Program-made: the position numbers and the translations under genes | The notes under the pieces: generated by a model | Database searches by the model: none | What the model was told of the DNA's origin: nothing | Seen by the model: only the letters and a program-made list of their open reading frames with translations | In this document: piece after piece, positions 54,434-63,345 of the stretch | Position numbering within the stretch: the first letter of the stretch is position 1 | Layout of the letters: every line of letters begins with the position of its first letter | Source: Bromus sterilis | Taxonomy: Eukaryota > Streptophyta > Magnoliopsida > Poales > Poaceae | Assembly (NCBI GenBank): GCA_950022295.1 | Contig: OX465600.1 | Coordinates: forward strand, 232,459,782 to 232,523,781 | Direction: 5' to 3' | Length of the DNA: 64,000 bases

Positions 54434-54449
54434 TTAAGCTTGGGGATGT
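54434..54449 (+). promoter_or_regulatory. Polypurine tract of element I
   Basis: TTAAGCTTGGGGATGT immediately precedes the 3' LTR, identical to the tract of D (9101-9116, minus strand). Confidence 0.85.
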
Positions 54450-55249
54450 TGATACGTCCCAAACGTATCTATAATTTCTGCTTGCTCCATGCATGTTTGG
54501 TGTGATATTGCTATGATATTGGTACACTTTCATACACTTTTGATCATATTTGGACTAACTTATCAACTCAGTGCACCCCAGTGCTAGTTCCTGTTTTCTG
54601 CTGTTTTTCTATTTCAGGTTTCCCCCATATTAAAAGTGCTCCAAAAATTCGGGAAAATCAGCTAAAAAATCAGCGTTCCGGAAGCTTCCGGATTCACCGA
54701 AGAAGGGCCAGAGGGGCCCCACCTGGTGCCTAGGCGGCCACCCCGCGCGGACTAGGGCTTGGCCGCGCCGGGAGGGCACGTGGGCGACTGGTGGCCCCCC
54801 CGGTGCCCCCCTTTGGCCCTTATTTTTACTCGTGTCGCGAAAACCCTGATTCCGGACCCCTTTTCTCCAGAAGCAATTCTGATCTCCGCCGCCATCGCCA
54901 ACAAGCTTCGGGGGACCAGAATTCATATGTCGGCACCCTGCCGGGACGGGGAAGTGCCCCCGGATTCATCTCCATCGACGTTGCTTCCTCCTTCCATGAT
55001 GCGGGAGTAGTTCCTCCTCGGGGCTGAGGTTTCTACTAGTAGCTATGTGGTCTTCTCTCTCTCCCATGATGTGATCTTGATTGTGATTATAGGCTATGTT
55101 AATCTAGGATTATCCCATGATGTTTCCCCTTCTTCTATGTATTGAATTGATGTACTCACTTGATCTTATCTAGTATAATCCCCGAGACCATGGTGACAGC
55201 GGTCTATTGGACATGGGTTAGAAGAATATTTTCATGAGTGATTTCCTAT
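54450..55249 (+). repeat. 3' LTR of element I, truncated
   Basis: It starts TGATACGTCCCAAACG and matches 50002-50802. The match ends after GAGTGATTTCCT; the last 380 bp of the LTR are missing. The next 34 bases (55250-55283) are unidentified and lead to J, so a deletion preceded or accompanied the arrival of J. Confidence 0.9.
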
Positions 55250-55283
55250 TTTTTGTGTGGATTGAAGATTCAGAGTCTCTTGG

Positions 55284-55881
55284 TGATGAGGGATACCCCC
55301 ACGACTCCTCTACGTGAGGGTACCTGGTGCGTGGCATGGCTGGCGGCCCACCAGGGGCCCACTCGTAGACACCGACATGATGGAATAATACGTGAAGCCG
55401 AAGACTTGAGGCGCAAGACAAGGACTCCTATTTGTAGTCGACTAGGACTCTTGTAAACCCTACCTGGCTATCTATATAAAGCAAGGTAGGGGCACCTCTC
55501 TAGGGATATAGAACACAAGCTCTCAATCCCCACGCATAGGGCTAGACAAATCTCTCTCAACCAAAGCCCTCACGGCACCTCTGTACATCATCATCAATAC
55601 AAGATCAGACAAGCAGCATGTAGGGTTTTCCCTCCGGGGACCTGAAGCTGGGTAAATCATGCCCCATGTGTCGCTTGTCCGCCGTCCAGGAACCAATATC
55701 ATCTGTAACCCTAGCCTTGAGCGCTCCAGCCTAGGCATCCCCTGTAATCGCATCTCCCCCATCAATAATATCGAGCAGGCGCGTGCCTCCCTGTTTGCCG
55801 ACGAGCTATCGTCCAACCTGTGTCTCTCATGACTAACCCAGGGTCCCTGACCATGGGATTTGCCGGGGTTGATCCCCGTCA
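55284..55881 (+). repeat. 5' LTR of element J (598 bp)
   Basis: It opens TGATGAGGGATACCCCCACG and closes TTGATCCCCGTCA. A TATA box TATATAAAG lies at 55473-55481. Left flank CTTGG (55279-55283) may be the target duplication. Confidence 0.87.
55473..55481 (+). promoter_or_regulatory. TATA box in LTR J
   Basis: TATATAAAG, followed about 30 bp later by AGGGATATAGAACAC, a plausible transcription start. The equivalent in K is at 57333-57341 on the minus strand. Confidence 0.7.
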
Positions 55882-55883
55882 AT

Positions 55884-55901
55884 TGGCGCCGTCTGTGGGA
55901 A
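55884..55901 (+). promoter_or_regulatory. Primer binding site of element J
   Basis: TGGCGCCGTCTGTGGGAA lies two bases after the LTR. This form is common in Tat-lineage grass elements; I do not assign the tRNA. Confidence 0.88.
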
Positions 55902-57070
55902 CTACACAGGTTGGAATTACGATCTCGGCGGCCCCTTCATCAGCAATCAACGACTCGACGACTCCATCAACACTCGGCTTCTTCAACAACTACATCAAGA
56001 TCTACATCAAGCTCACGGAGAAAACAAGAAATTTTTCGAGCGCGTCACTCGAAGATCGACATCAACAAAAGTGCTCACGCGCAGCCTACAAAAAAATTAT
56101 GTATTGCGGGCACTCGCGACGGCAACTCGGAGCTCATCTCGACAATCCCTTCGGTGGAAAGATGCGAAATCCAATTTTCGAAAACCTGTGAAAATTTCAG
56201 CAAATTCCAACGGCTGGATCTCCGTCGGCGACCAGCGCACTGAAGCACTCTCGGAATCTGACGGAACTCCGCGCGACTCCAGCAAATAAATTCCCGACAT
56301 TAGCTCGGCCATCAACTTGAAGATCCCTCCAGTGAAAGCATGCAGGATTCAATCCTTCATCAGAACAAAAATGTCAGAAAATTCCAACCGTTAGATCTCC
56401 GTCAGCGGCTCTCGCACTGCAACGCGTTTTTGAATCTACAAGAGATCGCGAATTTCCAATCGCGAATTCGGGTTCAATCTTGACCCACAAGGCTTCTACT
56501 CCAACTCGACATGCCTTGGATAACTCACCAATGTTTCTACATCGACTCAAGCCGCTACAACAACAGCAATCGACAACTCGACGACTCGACGACTACATCA
56601 ACAATGATTCACTATGAAGATCCAGATCGAAGAAGAAGAAGAAAAACGCAGTCGCAACCGTCGCCGCAACAGATTGTGGAATCAGGCTGCGCACGTCTAC
56701 GGGCGAGATATCGACTCCGTCCGCCACATCAACTCAATCCTCTACATCAACCACGGACGATTCACGACGCGCACTCGATGCTCGAGGGCTGGCACCTTTT
56801 CGACATCAACAACCACATCATTTTCATCGGCTCCAGTGCGGATACACGCCGCGAAATTTCGTCACGTCGACTCCGCCAGGCGCGTTGAGTCCTTCTCAGT
56901 CACTCGCCGCACCGTCAACTCCAAGCACACAAACCATCCTGCGCCGAGCTCCTTTGTATGGGCTCTCCCGTACCGAGCTCCATCGCGCAGGAATCGCCGC
57001 ATCGAGTCCTCTCGTCACTCGCCGGATAAATTCATCACGACGACTTCGCTGCGCAACTCCACCACCTCAA
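55902..57070 (+). other. Internal region of element J
   Basis: No gag, pol or other domain. Many short phrases such as CGACTC, ACATCAAC and CATCGACT recur, giving Ser/Thr/Arg-rich open frames (56614-57120 the longest) without recognisable homology. I regard it as non-coding leader-like sequence of a small non-autonomous element. Confidence 0.65.
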
Positions 57071-57098
57071 CACTCGGGGGCTCGCGGACTCGGGGGCT
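57071..57098 (+). promoter_or_regulatory. Purine-rich tract of element J (two copies)
   Basis: ACTCGGGGGCT occurs at 57072 and again at 57088. The polypurine tract of K on the other strand is CACTCGGGGGCTAC. Only 19 bases separate the second copy from the K insertion, so K landed at or just before the expected 3' LTR of J. Confidence 0.65.
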
Positions 57099-57117
57099 GA
57101 ACGTCGCAGTCTCCATC

Positions 57118-57557
57118 TGACGGGGATCAACCCCGGAAAATCCCATGGTCAGGGACCCTGGGTTAGTCATGAGAGGCACAGGTTGGACGATAGCTCGTCG
57201 GCAAACAGGAAGGCTCGCTCCTGCTCGATATTATTGATGGGGGAGATGCGATTACAGTGGATGCCAAGGCTGGAGCACTCAAGGCTAGGGTTACAGGAGA
57301 TATTGGATGTCTTTGGTGTCACCCCTCCTAGCCCTTATATACTGGGCTAGGTCTCTGGGGAATTTCATCCACGTGTACAGGTAAACTTTTCTAACCCTAG
57401 CTTGCTCCGTACGGCAGGTCTTCGCACCTTCCTTGTGAGTCGTAGACTCCTACGTCGGTGTCAATTAACGGGCCGAGGATGTATATTCATGGGCCTTCTG
57501 CCTTCATGGACACCAGGTAGGCTTATCCGCAGGAGTCGTGGGGTCACCCCCTCGTCA
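57118..57557 (-). repeat. 3' LTR of element K (440 bp)
   Basis: On the minus strand it opens TGACGAGGGGGTGACCCC at 57557 and closes TTGATCCCCGTCA at 57118. It carries TATATAAGG at 57333-57341. About 130 bp at the closing end and 25 bp at the opening end match LTR J; the middle differs. Confidence 0.88.
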
Positions 57558-57577
57558 GTAGCCCCCGAGTGCCTGGG
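57558..57577 (-). promoter_or_regulatory. Polypurine tract of element K
   Basis: The minus strand reads CACTCGGGGGCTAC directly before the LTR. The same core recurs in each unit of the tandem array at 60374-61041. Confidence 0.87.
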
Positions 57578-58500
57578 GGACTCGAAGAGTCGCGCAGGGA
57601 CTCGAGTACATTCATTCGTCGGTTATTGGTATGCGCGGTATATCCGCGGGTCGCTGGCAGTCTGGTGGCCATGACAAAACCTGTTTCGAGGGATGCTAAG
57701 CTGAAAGGGCCCAAGGAGTCGACTAGTCGAGTCTTGCTGAATTGCACTAGGGAAAATACCGCAGTACCCAATCAAACCCACGTCCCTCGACGTGAGCTTG
57801 GAACACTGGTGTCGAGCAAAAGTCTAGAGGCTTCAGGTCTTACGGGGTTCATTTGCCGCCAGTAATGTGTGTAGCCTAAGGCGCGTCCGCCCGGCTTTTT
57901 CTATCATGGGCAGCGCATGGAAAAGGTTGGGAGTGAAATCGCTCTTCAGCAAGTCCCAGCCCGGCCGAACTTCGCAGCGGGGTCTTACCTACACACTAAT
58001 TTAGCGTGGCATCTGGGCATAGTGTATCGTGTTCCAGGAATGTGTGTTTTTTAGGCGCGGAGACTTATAGCATTGCACCCGCTTGGAACAAAACATCAAG
58101 CGAGTTGTTCACTCATGCACCCGTGGAGCTTGTTTCGAGTGCTCAGACGGGGGTTTTCTTTTGCGAGTAGTCACTCGAATTTCATTTCGGCTCTTGAGGT
58201 GAGGGAGCACCTGAGACTCTTAGCGCCGTATGATCTTGGCGAATGCATGTTTGTCTTTGCGTCGGGTTAAGGGAGCACCCGAGACTCTTCGTGAGTGCGA
58301 GTGGTCACTCAAGCATATTGCTGACCTTTAGGTGAGGGAGCACCCGGGACACTTATGATGTACTCTCCCGATGGGAGTAAGATGTTTTTTCTTCATCGGG
58401 AAAAAGATCTGGGAGATGGAATCTCAGTGCCTTGATGTCTGTTAGTTTTCTTCGCCGCTTGTCAGGGATAGCGATGCCTCTGTTTGATGGCTGTCAGGGA
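57578..58500. other. 3' region of element K between LTR and B3-like gene
   Basis: No supportable gene. Three degenerate units of about 67 bp with GGGAGCACCYGAGACTCT begin near 58203, 58271 and 58338, with GAGTGGTCACTCAAG-type phrases between them, a smaller relative of the array further right. Confidence 0.6.
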
Positions 58501-58578
58501 TGCTGTGCCAGTGAACCGTCACATCTTCATGACCGGTCATAATAATAGCCGCTGTGGCGTGCGGCAGGCGCCGGTTGA

Positions 58579-58602
58579 GTTTCCAATACGCGCATTGGAA
58601 AC
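58579..58602. promoter_or_regulatory. Palindrome upstream of the B3-like gene
   Basis: The half-site GTTTCCAAT and its exact complement flank ACGCGC. The two halves place CCAAT boxes in opposite directions. It lies about 140 bp upstream of the TATA box and 226 bp before the ATG. CACGCGTG, another palindrome, follows at once (58602-58609). Binding by the B3-like product or by a host CCAAT factor is possible but unproven. Confidence 0.6.
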
Positions 58603-58744
58603 ACGCGTGAATTGATGCGTCTTGCGCACAGTGCGTCCTGTGGGAAAGAATCTTGGTCTTGGAGTTCGAGACGTCTGTGACGTTTTGGTCTTTGAATTAA
58701 TTGTTGTTGTCGTCTTGGCTTCTCTGTGCTTGAGGATTGTTGTT

Positions 58745-58754
58745 CTATAAATAA
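58745..58754 (+). promoter_or_regulatory. TATA box of the B3-like gene
   Basis: CTATAAATAA is a near-consensus plant TATA box, in the plus direction opposite to K. The ATG follows 75 bp after it, leaving a short pyrimidine-rich leader (TCTTCCTTCTTCTCTTG), typical of plant genes. Confidence 0.7.
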
Positions 58755-58828
58755 GCCTTTCTCTTCCACAGCGTTCCGCCTCTATCCAGCTTGCTGCTTT
58801 GCCTCTTCCTTCTTCTCTTGTCCCTCTC

Positions 58829-59464
58829 ATGGCTCCCAAGCGGGGTGTTAGCCGTGGCCGTGTTCGTCGTGGCCGTGGTGGCCGTACACCACGCTCATGC
58901 CGTGGTGGTCGCCATGGTGCGGCGCCAGTGCCTTCCTCTTCTCCCTTGGAGGAGGGATTCTGGCACTATGACTTTCTTTTACATGTTCGTGGCCAAAGTG
59001 TCAATCGCGTTCTTCTTCCTTCTGCTTTTGCCGCCATTGTCTCTGAACGTGGCTTGGATGGCTTGCTTCTGCATCTTCAAGGGAGTTGTCGATCTCCTTC
59101 TTATGTTGACTTGGAGGTTGATAGCTCCCGCTTGATTTTCCTTGGCTCTGGTTGGAGTTTGTTTGCTCGGCGATTGAATTTGCGAGATGGAGATATGCTC
59201 AGCTGTCGTTTTGACGGTGAAAGCACTGTCAATGTCCGTGCGTTCGACCCGAGTGGCAACAGCATGGATCTGCGCTGGCAGGAGTCGAGCAGCGACAGCT
59301 CCAAGAAATCGGGGAGTCCTTCGCCTGCGTCTTCGACTGCTTCTTCCTCCGGGGATTCTTCTGGTGCTGGTGGTGAGCCGTCTTCAACTGCTTCCCCATC
59401 TGGCTCTGAAGAGGACCTCGATGTCAATCCACCGGTTAAACGAGCGCGGCAGGCGACCTTGTAG
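58829..59464 (+). CDS. B3-like DNA-binding protein, antisense gene inside element K
   Basis: The ORF of 211 codons starts at ATG 58829 (MAPKRGVSRGRVRRGRGG); the frame is open slightly upstream but without ATG. Residues 1-35 are Arg/Gly rich. Residues about 45-147 fit the plant B3 domain: WHYDFLLHV, RVLLPSAFAAIV, RLIFLGSGWSLFARRLNLRD, GDMLSC and VRAFDPSGNS. The tail is Ser-rich with a basic KRAR near residue 204. In the +1 frame 59452-59577 continues with a helical ELEKKLEEQEKKLVEH, so the original protein probably ended in a coiled coil lost by a one-base change. It has its own TATA box and runs opposite to pol. Established knowledge: Tat elements of grasses may carry antisense ORFs between integrase and 3' LTR. 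Identification as B3 is by eye. Confidence 0.72.
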   Translation: MAPKRGVSRGRVRRGRGGRTPRSCRGGRHGAAPVPSSSPLEEGFWHYDFLLHVRGQSVNRVLLPSAFAAIVSERGLDGLLLHLQGSCRSPSYVDLEVDSSRLIFLGSGWSLFARRLNLRDGDMLSCRFDGESTVNVRAFDPSGNSMDLRWQESSSDSSKKSGSPSPASSTASSSGDSSGAGGEPSSTASPSGSEEDLDVNPPVKRARQATL

Positions 59465-59577
59465 AACTGGAGGCAGCGGCGTCATCTTCGCCGGCAGTTC
59501 GGGGGGAGCTGGAGAAGAAGCTAGAGGAGCAGGAGAAGAAGCTGGTGGAGCATCGTCTTCAATTGCTCTGCAAATAA
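59452..59577 (+). pseudogene. Out-of-frame coiled-coil extension of the B3-like gene
   Basis: In the +1 frame relative to the B3 ORF the sequence reads LVELEAAASSSPAVRGELEK then KLEEQEKKLVEHRLQLLCK and stops at TAA 59575-59577. Its strong helix propensity and position make it the likely ancestral C-terminus, about 40 residues, which could support dimerisation. Confidence 0.55.
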
Positions 59578-60373
59578 GTCGAGCTTCACCTTTTGTTATG
59601 TCATTGACATCATGAGCCTGCTGCTTCGACCCCCCCTTTGTCTGTGATGATGCTTGCTGTCTTAGTGCCAATCATCAGAGCATGGGCGCACATGTAGAAG
59701 TCATAATTCCTTGGGTGATTGAGGCTGTAGGCTTTATCGACTGCTTGTGTCTTTTGTAACTAGGTTAGCTCTTGATGTAATGAGGATTGCCTTCGAGTGA
59801 TCAGATATGCCTTCTATCCAAATGTAGTTGAATCCTTGTATGGTTGAATTCAAGCTGTGGTTGGGATCTTGTTATAAACTGTGTTCTCGACTCCTGTGGT
59901 GTCGTGTCTTCGACTCCTTCTGATAGCGCAGAATGTCTTTGATTTCATCTGATGGCGTGAAGTGTCTTCGGCTCCTCCCGCGATGTACTGACTTTAGCTT
60001 TCTAGTGAGTTCTATCGGGTGCGCGGCAGCGCTCCCTATGGGAGTAGCCCACGAGGCTACGTTTGAGTTGTACAGTCAAGCGTAGGCTTTAGATTTGTTT
60101 CCCTTGTCGTTCTTCCGTTAATTCCTGTCCTTTTATCGGGTGCACGTCAGCGCTCCCGATGGGAGTAGCCCCCGAGTCTTTAGGTGATCGTTGGCGATCG
60201 GATGAAGACTAAGAGGAGTCTGTGTCTTGTGCTCCATTCAAAAGTTCTTCAGAGTACTTGCTGCTCCATCTGATTGTGGCCATGTTTTTTGAGCCTTGCT
60301 CTCAGCAGGTGGGGCTGGCCAGGTATTTTTCTCTTGGGTTTTTTAAGCTTCAGACTGCGCGAGAGGTCTTGAG
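59578..60373. other. Region between B3-like gene and tandem array
   Basis: No gene. It would contain the 3' untranslated region of the B3-like gene (TTTTGTAACTAGG, 59753; GATGTAATGAGG, 59774, as possible polyadenylation elements). Copies of GGGAGTAGCCCMCGAG (60050, 60162) show that array-like motifs extend outside the array. Confidence 0.6.
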
Positions 60374-61041
60374 GAGGTGATGCTTGAGCTCCCGAATGCT
60401 TGGATGTAGAGGCCGTGTGAGCGACGATAGCGTCTTTCGGGGGGAGTTTTATGCTCGAGCCCCGGAGTGTTTTTTGAGAGACGATGGTCATCTCTCGGGG
60501 GGAGGTTGGACTCGAGCCCCCGAGTGCTTTGATGAAGATCGTGTAAGTGGAGATAGCGTCTCTCGGGGGGGATTTTATGCTTAAGCCCCCGAGTGCTTTG
60601 GTTAGGATCGTGTAGGCGATAGGTCTCTCGGGGGGATTTGATTTTTTAGGCCCCTGAGTGTTTAGGATCGCGTAGGCGATAGCGTTTCTCGGGGGGTTTT
60701 TATTCTTAAGCCCTCGAGTGCTTAGGATCGCGTAGGCGATAACGTCTCTCGGGGGATTTTATTCTTAGGCCCCCGAGTGCTTTGGTTAAGATCGCGTAGG
60801 CGATAGCGTTTCTCGGAGGGATTTTATGCTTAAGCCCCCGAGTGCTTGGTTAAGATCGCGTAGGCAATAGCGTTTCTCGGAGGGATTTTATTCTTAAGCC
60901 CCCGAGTGCTTGGTTAAGATCGCGTAGGCGATAGCGTTTCTCGGGGGGATTTTATGCTTAAGCCCCCGAGTGCTTGGTTAAGATCGCGTAGGCGATAGCG
61001 TTTCTCGGGGGGATTTTATTCTTAAGCCCCTGAGTGCTTTG
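60374..61041. repeat. Tandem array, 64-bp unit with polypurine core, about 10 copies
   Basis: AAGCCCCCGAGTG marks units starting at 60832, 60896, 60960 and 61024, exactly 64 bp apart. Six earlier units (about 60457, 60512, 60583, 60646, 60707, 60765) are more diverged. Each also contains GATCGCGTAGGCGATAGCGT and TCTCGGGGGGATTTTAT. On the element strand each unit reads CACTCGGGGGCTTAA, nearly the polypurine tract CACTCGGGGGCTAC next to the LTR. Confidence 0.95.
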
Positions 61042-61122
61042 AGATGGCAGCATTTGGGCAACATTTATTTTATTGCGGTCGAGCGATTACATGAGTTGCC
61101 AGTCATGTCCAACCAATGGGGA

Positions 61123-61965
61123 CTATGGATAGAACAGTCGCAAGTTTGCTACGTTCCATGGGTTGCCCACGTCCTCGTCTGTCTTCGGGTTCTTCAGCCT
61201 GTAAGCGCCACCTCCGATGACTTCTGAGACTATGAATGGTCCTTCCCATTGGGGGGCAAGTTTATGGACCTTCTCTTGTATCAGTCGTAGGACTAGGTCA
61301 CCTTTGTTGAAGGTTCTAGTGCGCAATCGGCTGCTTTGGTAGGTGCGCAGCTTGTCCTAGTACCCCTCTGATTTTGCCAAGGTTGTATCTCTTGCTTCGT
61401 CAGCCGTATCTTTGTCATCTTGTAGTGTTGCTTCTGCTTTTTCTTCTTCGTATCCGGTGACCCGAGGTGCTCCGAACTTGAGGTCATGTGGTAGGACTGC
61501 CTCTGCCCCGTACACCATGAAGAAGGGTGTGTACTGGGTCGCGGTGTTTTGTGTAGTACGTAGGCTCCATAGGACCGCGGGGAGTTCTTCTACCCAATTG
61601 CCGGCGGCTTGCTCGAGTGGTGCGAGGAGCCGTTTCTTGATTCCCCCGCATACAAGGCCGTTTGCTTTTTCCACCTGGCCGTTGGACTGCGAGTGCGCGA
61701 CTGATGCGTAATTGATTTTAATGCCCAGCTCTTCGCAAAAGTTCTAGAACTCTGCGGCTGTGAAGTTCATGCCATTGTCCGTGATGATGTTGTGTGGCAC
61801 TCCGAACCTGAAGATGATCGACTTGATGAAGTTGACAGCCGTGAGAGCTGTGGAGCTGGTGATGGGCACTGCTTCAATCCATTTAGTGAATTTGTCGATT
61901 GCGACGAGCAGGGGTGTCCTTCCGCCCTTTGATGATTTCTTGAGTGGGCCCACCATGTCGAGTCC
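61123..61965 (-). pseudogene. Integrase core and C-terminus (element K)
   Basis: Integrase core: Asp in GLDMVGPLKKSSKGG, Asp in NIITDNGMNFTAAEF and Glu in SQSNGQVEKANG, all three kept. The C-terminal part includes WVEELPAVLWSLRTTQ and FNKGDLVLRLIQEK and ends LRLFYP at 61123, without a chromodomain. In-frame stops at 61966-61968 (TGA for Trp), 61744-61746 and 61357-61359 divide it; no frameshift occurs. The order after RNase H and zinc finger is normal for Tat elements. Confidence 0.92.
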
Positions 61966-63345
61966 TCAGGTGGTGAAAGGCCAGGATAGTGGTATGGTCT
62001 TGAGCTCTGAGGCGGGAGCGTGTGGTCTGTTGGAGAATTTCTGGCAAGCGACACAACGTCGCACGATTTCCTCTGCGTTTTTCATGGCTCTGGGCCAGTA
62101 GAACCCATCTCGGAATGCTTTGTACACGAGTACTCGACTTCTCGCGTGGTGCCCGCAGGTGCCTTCGTGGATTTCGAGCAGTAGGGCTTTGCCGTCCTCT
62201 TCGTCGATGCACCTTTGGAGTATCTGGGTGATGTTGCGCTTGTATAGTTGTTTGTTGATCACCGTGAACGCCATGGATCGTCGGCTCATGCGTCGTGCTT
62301 CGGCCACGTCTTCTGGTAGCGTGCCTTCGATTAGGAATCGGAGGAACGGTTTTGTCCAGACGGGTCCTTCGAGCTCTGTCGGAGCTGTGCTGTCGGGTGT
62401 GCTGGTGCTTGTGCCTTCTGATGGGGTTGCTGCTGCCACCTGCGCCGTTTCTGTTGCGTCTTCGCCGTCCACGACTGCGTCAGGTGTTGCTGCCTGTACC
62501 TTGATGGATCTCCGGCTAATGCTTTCGAGGAAAACGCCGGGTGGTACAGGTCCCCGGGTCGAACCGATGTTCGCAAGCTCGTCAGCTTCTGTGTTGTTGT
62601 CCCTGGTGATGTAGTTGAGGTCGCAACCGTCGAAACTTCCTTCGAGTTCGTTGTAGAGCTTTTGGTAGGCCGCCATGTTGTCGGCTATTGCGTTGCAGTT
62701 TATCATCGTCTGGTGGACGACGAGATTGGAGTCCCCGTAAATTATGAGGCGAGTGGCTCCGCATGTTTTGGCCATGTGCATGCCATGGAGGAGTGCCTCG
62801 TATTCTGCTTCGTTGTTGGAGGCGTGACTGAAGTTGATCTGGAGGACATATTTCATCTTTGTTCCTTTAGGGGAGATGAGCAAAACTCCTGCTCCGGCTC
62901 CTTGTTGTCTCTTGGACCCATCGAAGAACATTGACCATGAACTTGATAGGTCTGGGGGGCCTGGTGTCTGAACCTCCGTCCACTCGACCAGGAAATCTGG
63001 GAGTACTTGGGCTTTGATGGCTGTTGGGTGCTTGAACTGTAGATCCCGTGGGCTGAGCTCGATGTTCCACTCGGCGACTCGCCCGGTTGCTCCAGGGTTA
63101 TTGAGTATGTTAGCGAGTGGTGCGCTGCTCACGATTGTGATAGGGTGCTCGTCGAAGTAGTGGGACACCTTTCTTGAGGTCATGACGATGGCCAGTAGTA
63201 GCTTCTGATAGTGCGGGTACCGCTGCTGGGATTTGGTCAGGAGCATGCTGAGGTAGTAGATTGGTCTCTGGATGCTCTGGACCTTGCCTTCTTCTGCGCG
63301 TTCGACAACGAGCGTTGTGCTTACTACACTGCTATGCACTGCCAC
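61966..63345 (-). pseudogene. RNase H, second (archaeal-type) RNase H and integrase zinc finger (element K)
   Basis: This 459-codon open block begins in the RT-linked RNase H (YYLSMLLTKSQQRYPHYQKL). A separate RNase H follows: Asp in SWSMFFDGSKRQQGAG, Glu in SNNEAEYEALLHGM, Asp in RLIIYGDSNLVVHQ and Asp in RDNNTEADELAN. Having two RNase H domains is diagnostic of the Tat lineage. A linker of about 80 residues leads to the integrase zinc finger GTCGHHARSRVLVYK...CVACQKFS. It ends at the TGA that replaces the Trp of WGLDMVG. Confidence 0.95.

Larger units (their letters stand above)
50002..55249 (+). mobile_element. Element I: non-autonomous Athila-like retrotransposon
   Basis: Plus-strand element with a complete 5' LTR, a primer site, an intact copy of the unknown ORF shared with B and D, the 80-codon ORF, a long spacer, a polypurine tract and a truncated 3' LTR. 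It is the only element here carrying both unknown ORFs unbroken. It lies in H; the left flank is CCACT (49997-50001) but the right flank is lost with the end of the 3' LTR. Confidence 0.9.
55284..57117 (+). mobile_element. Element J: non-autonomous Tat-type retrotransposon, 5' part
   Basis: Plus-strand element with a 598-bp LTR, a primer site, a 1.2-kb internal region without gag or pol, and a purine-rich tract near its end. K is inserted at 57117 in the opposite orientation, so the 3' LTR of J is not in the window. Its LTR ends (TGATGAGGG...CCCCGTCA) and the last 130 bp match those of K, making K or a relative the likely helper. Confidence 0.8.

Noticed and set aside
56614..57120. 168-codon Arg/Ser/Thr-rich frame in J
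   Set aside because: No homology, repetitive composition and overlap with the purine tract and the insertion site of K.
60374..61041. Regular repeat resembling a CRISPR array
   Set aside because: The whole 64-bp unit repeats with no unique spacers, and the context is a plant retrotransposon.
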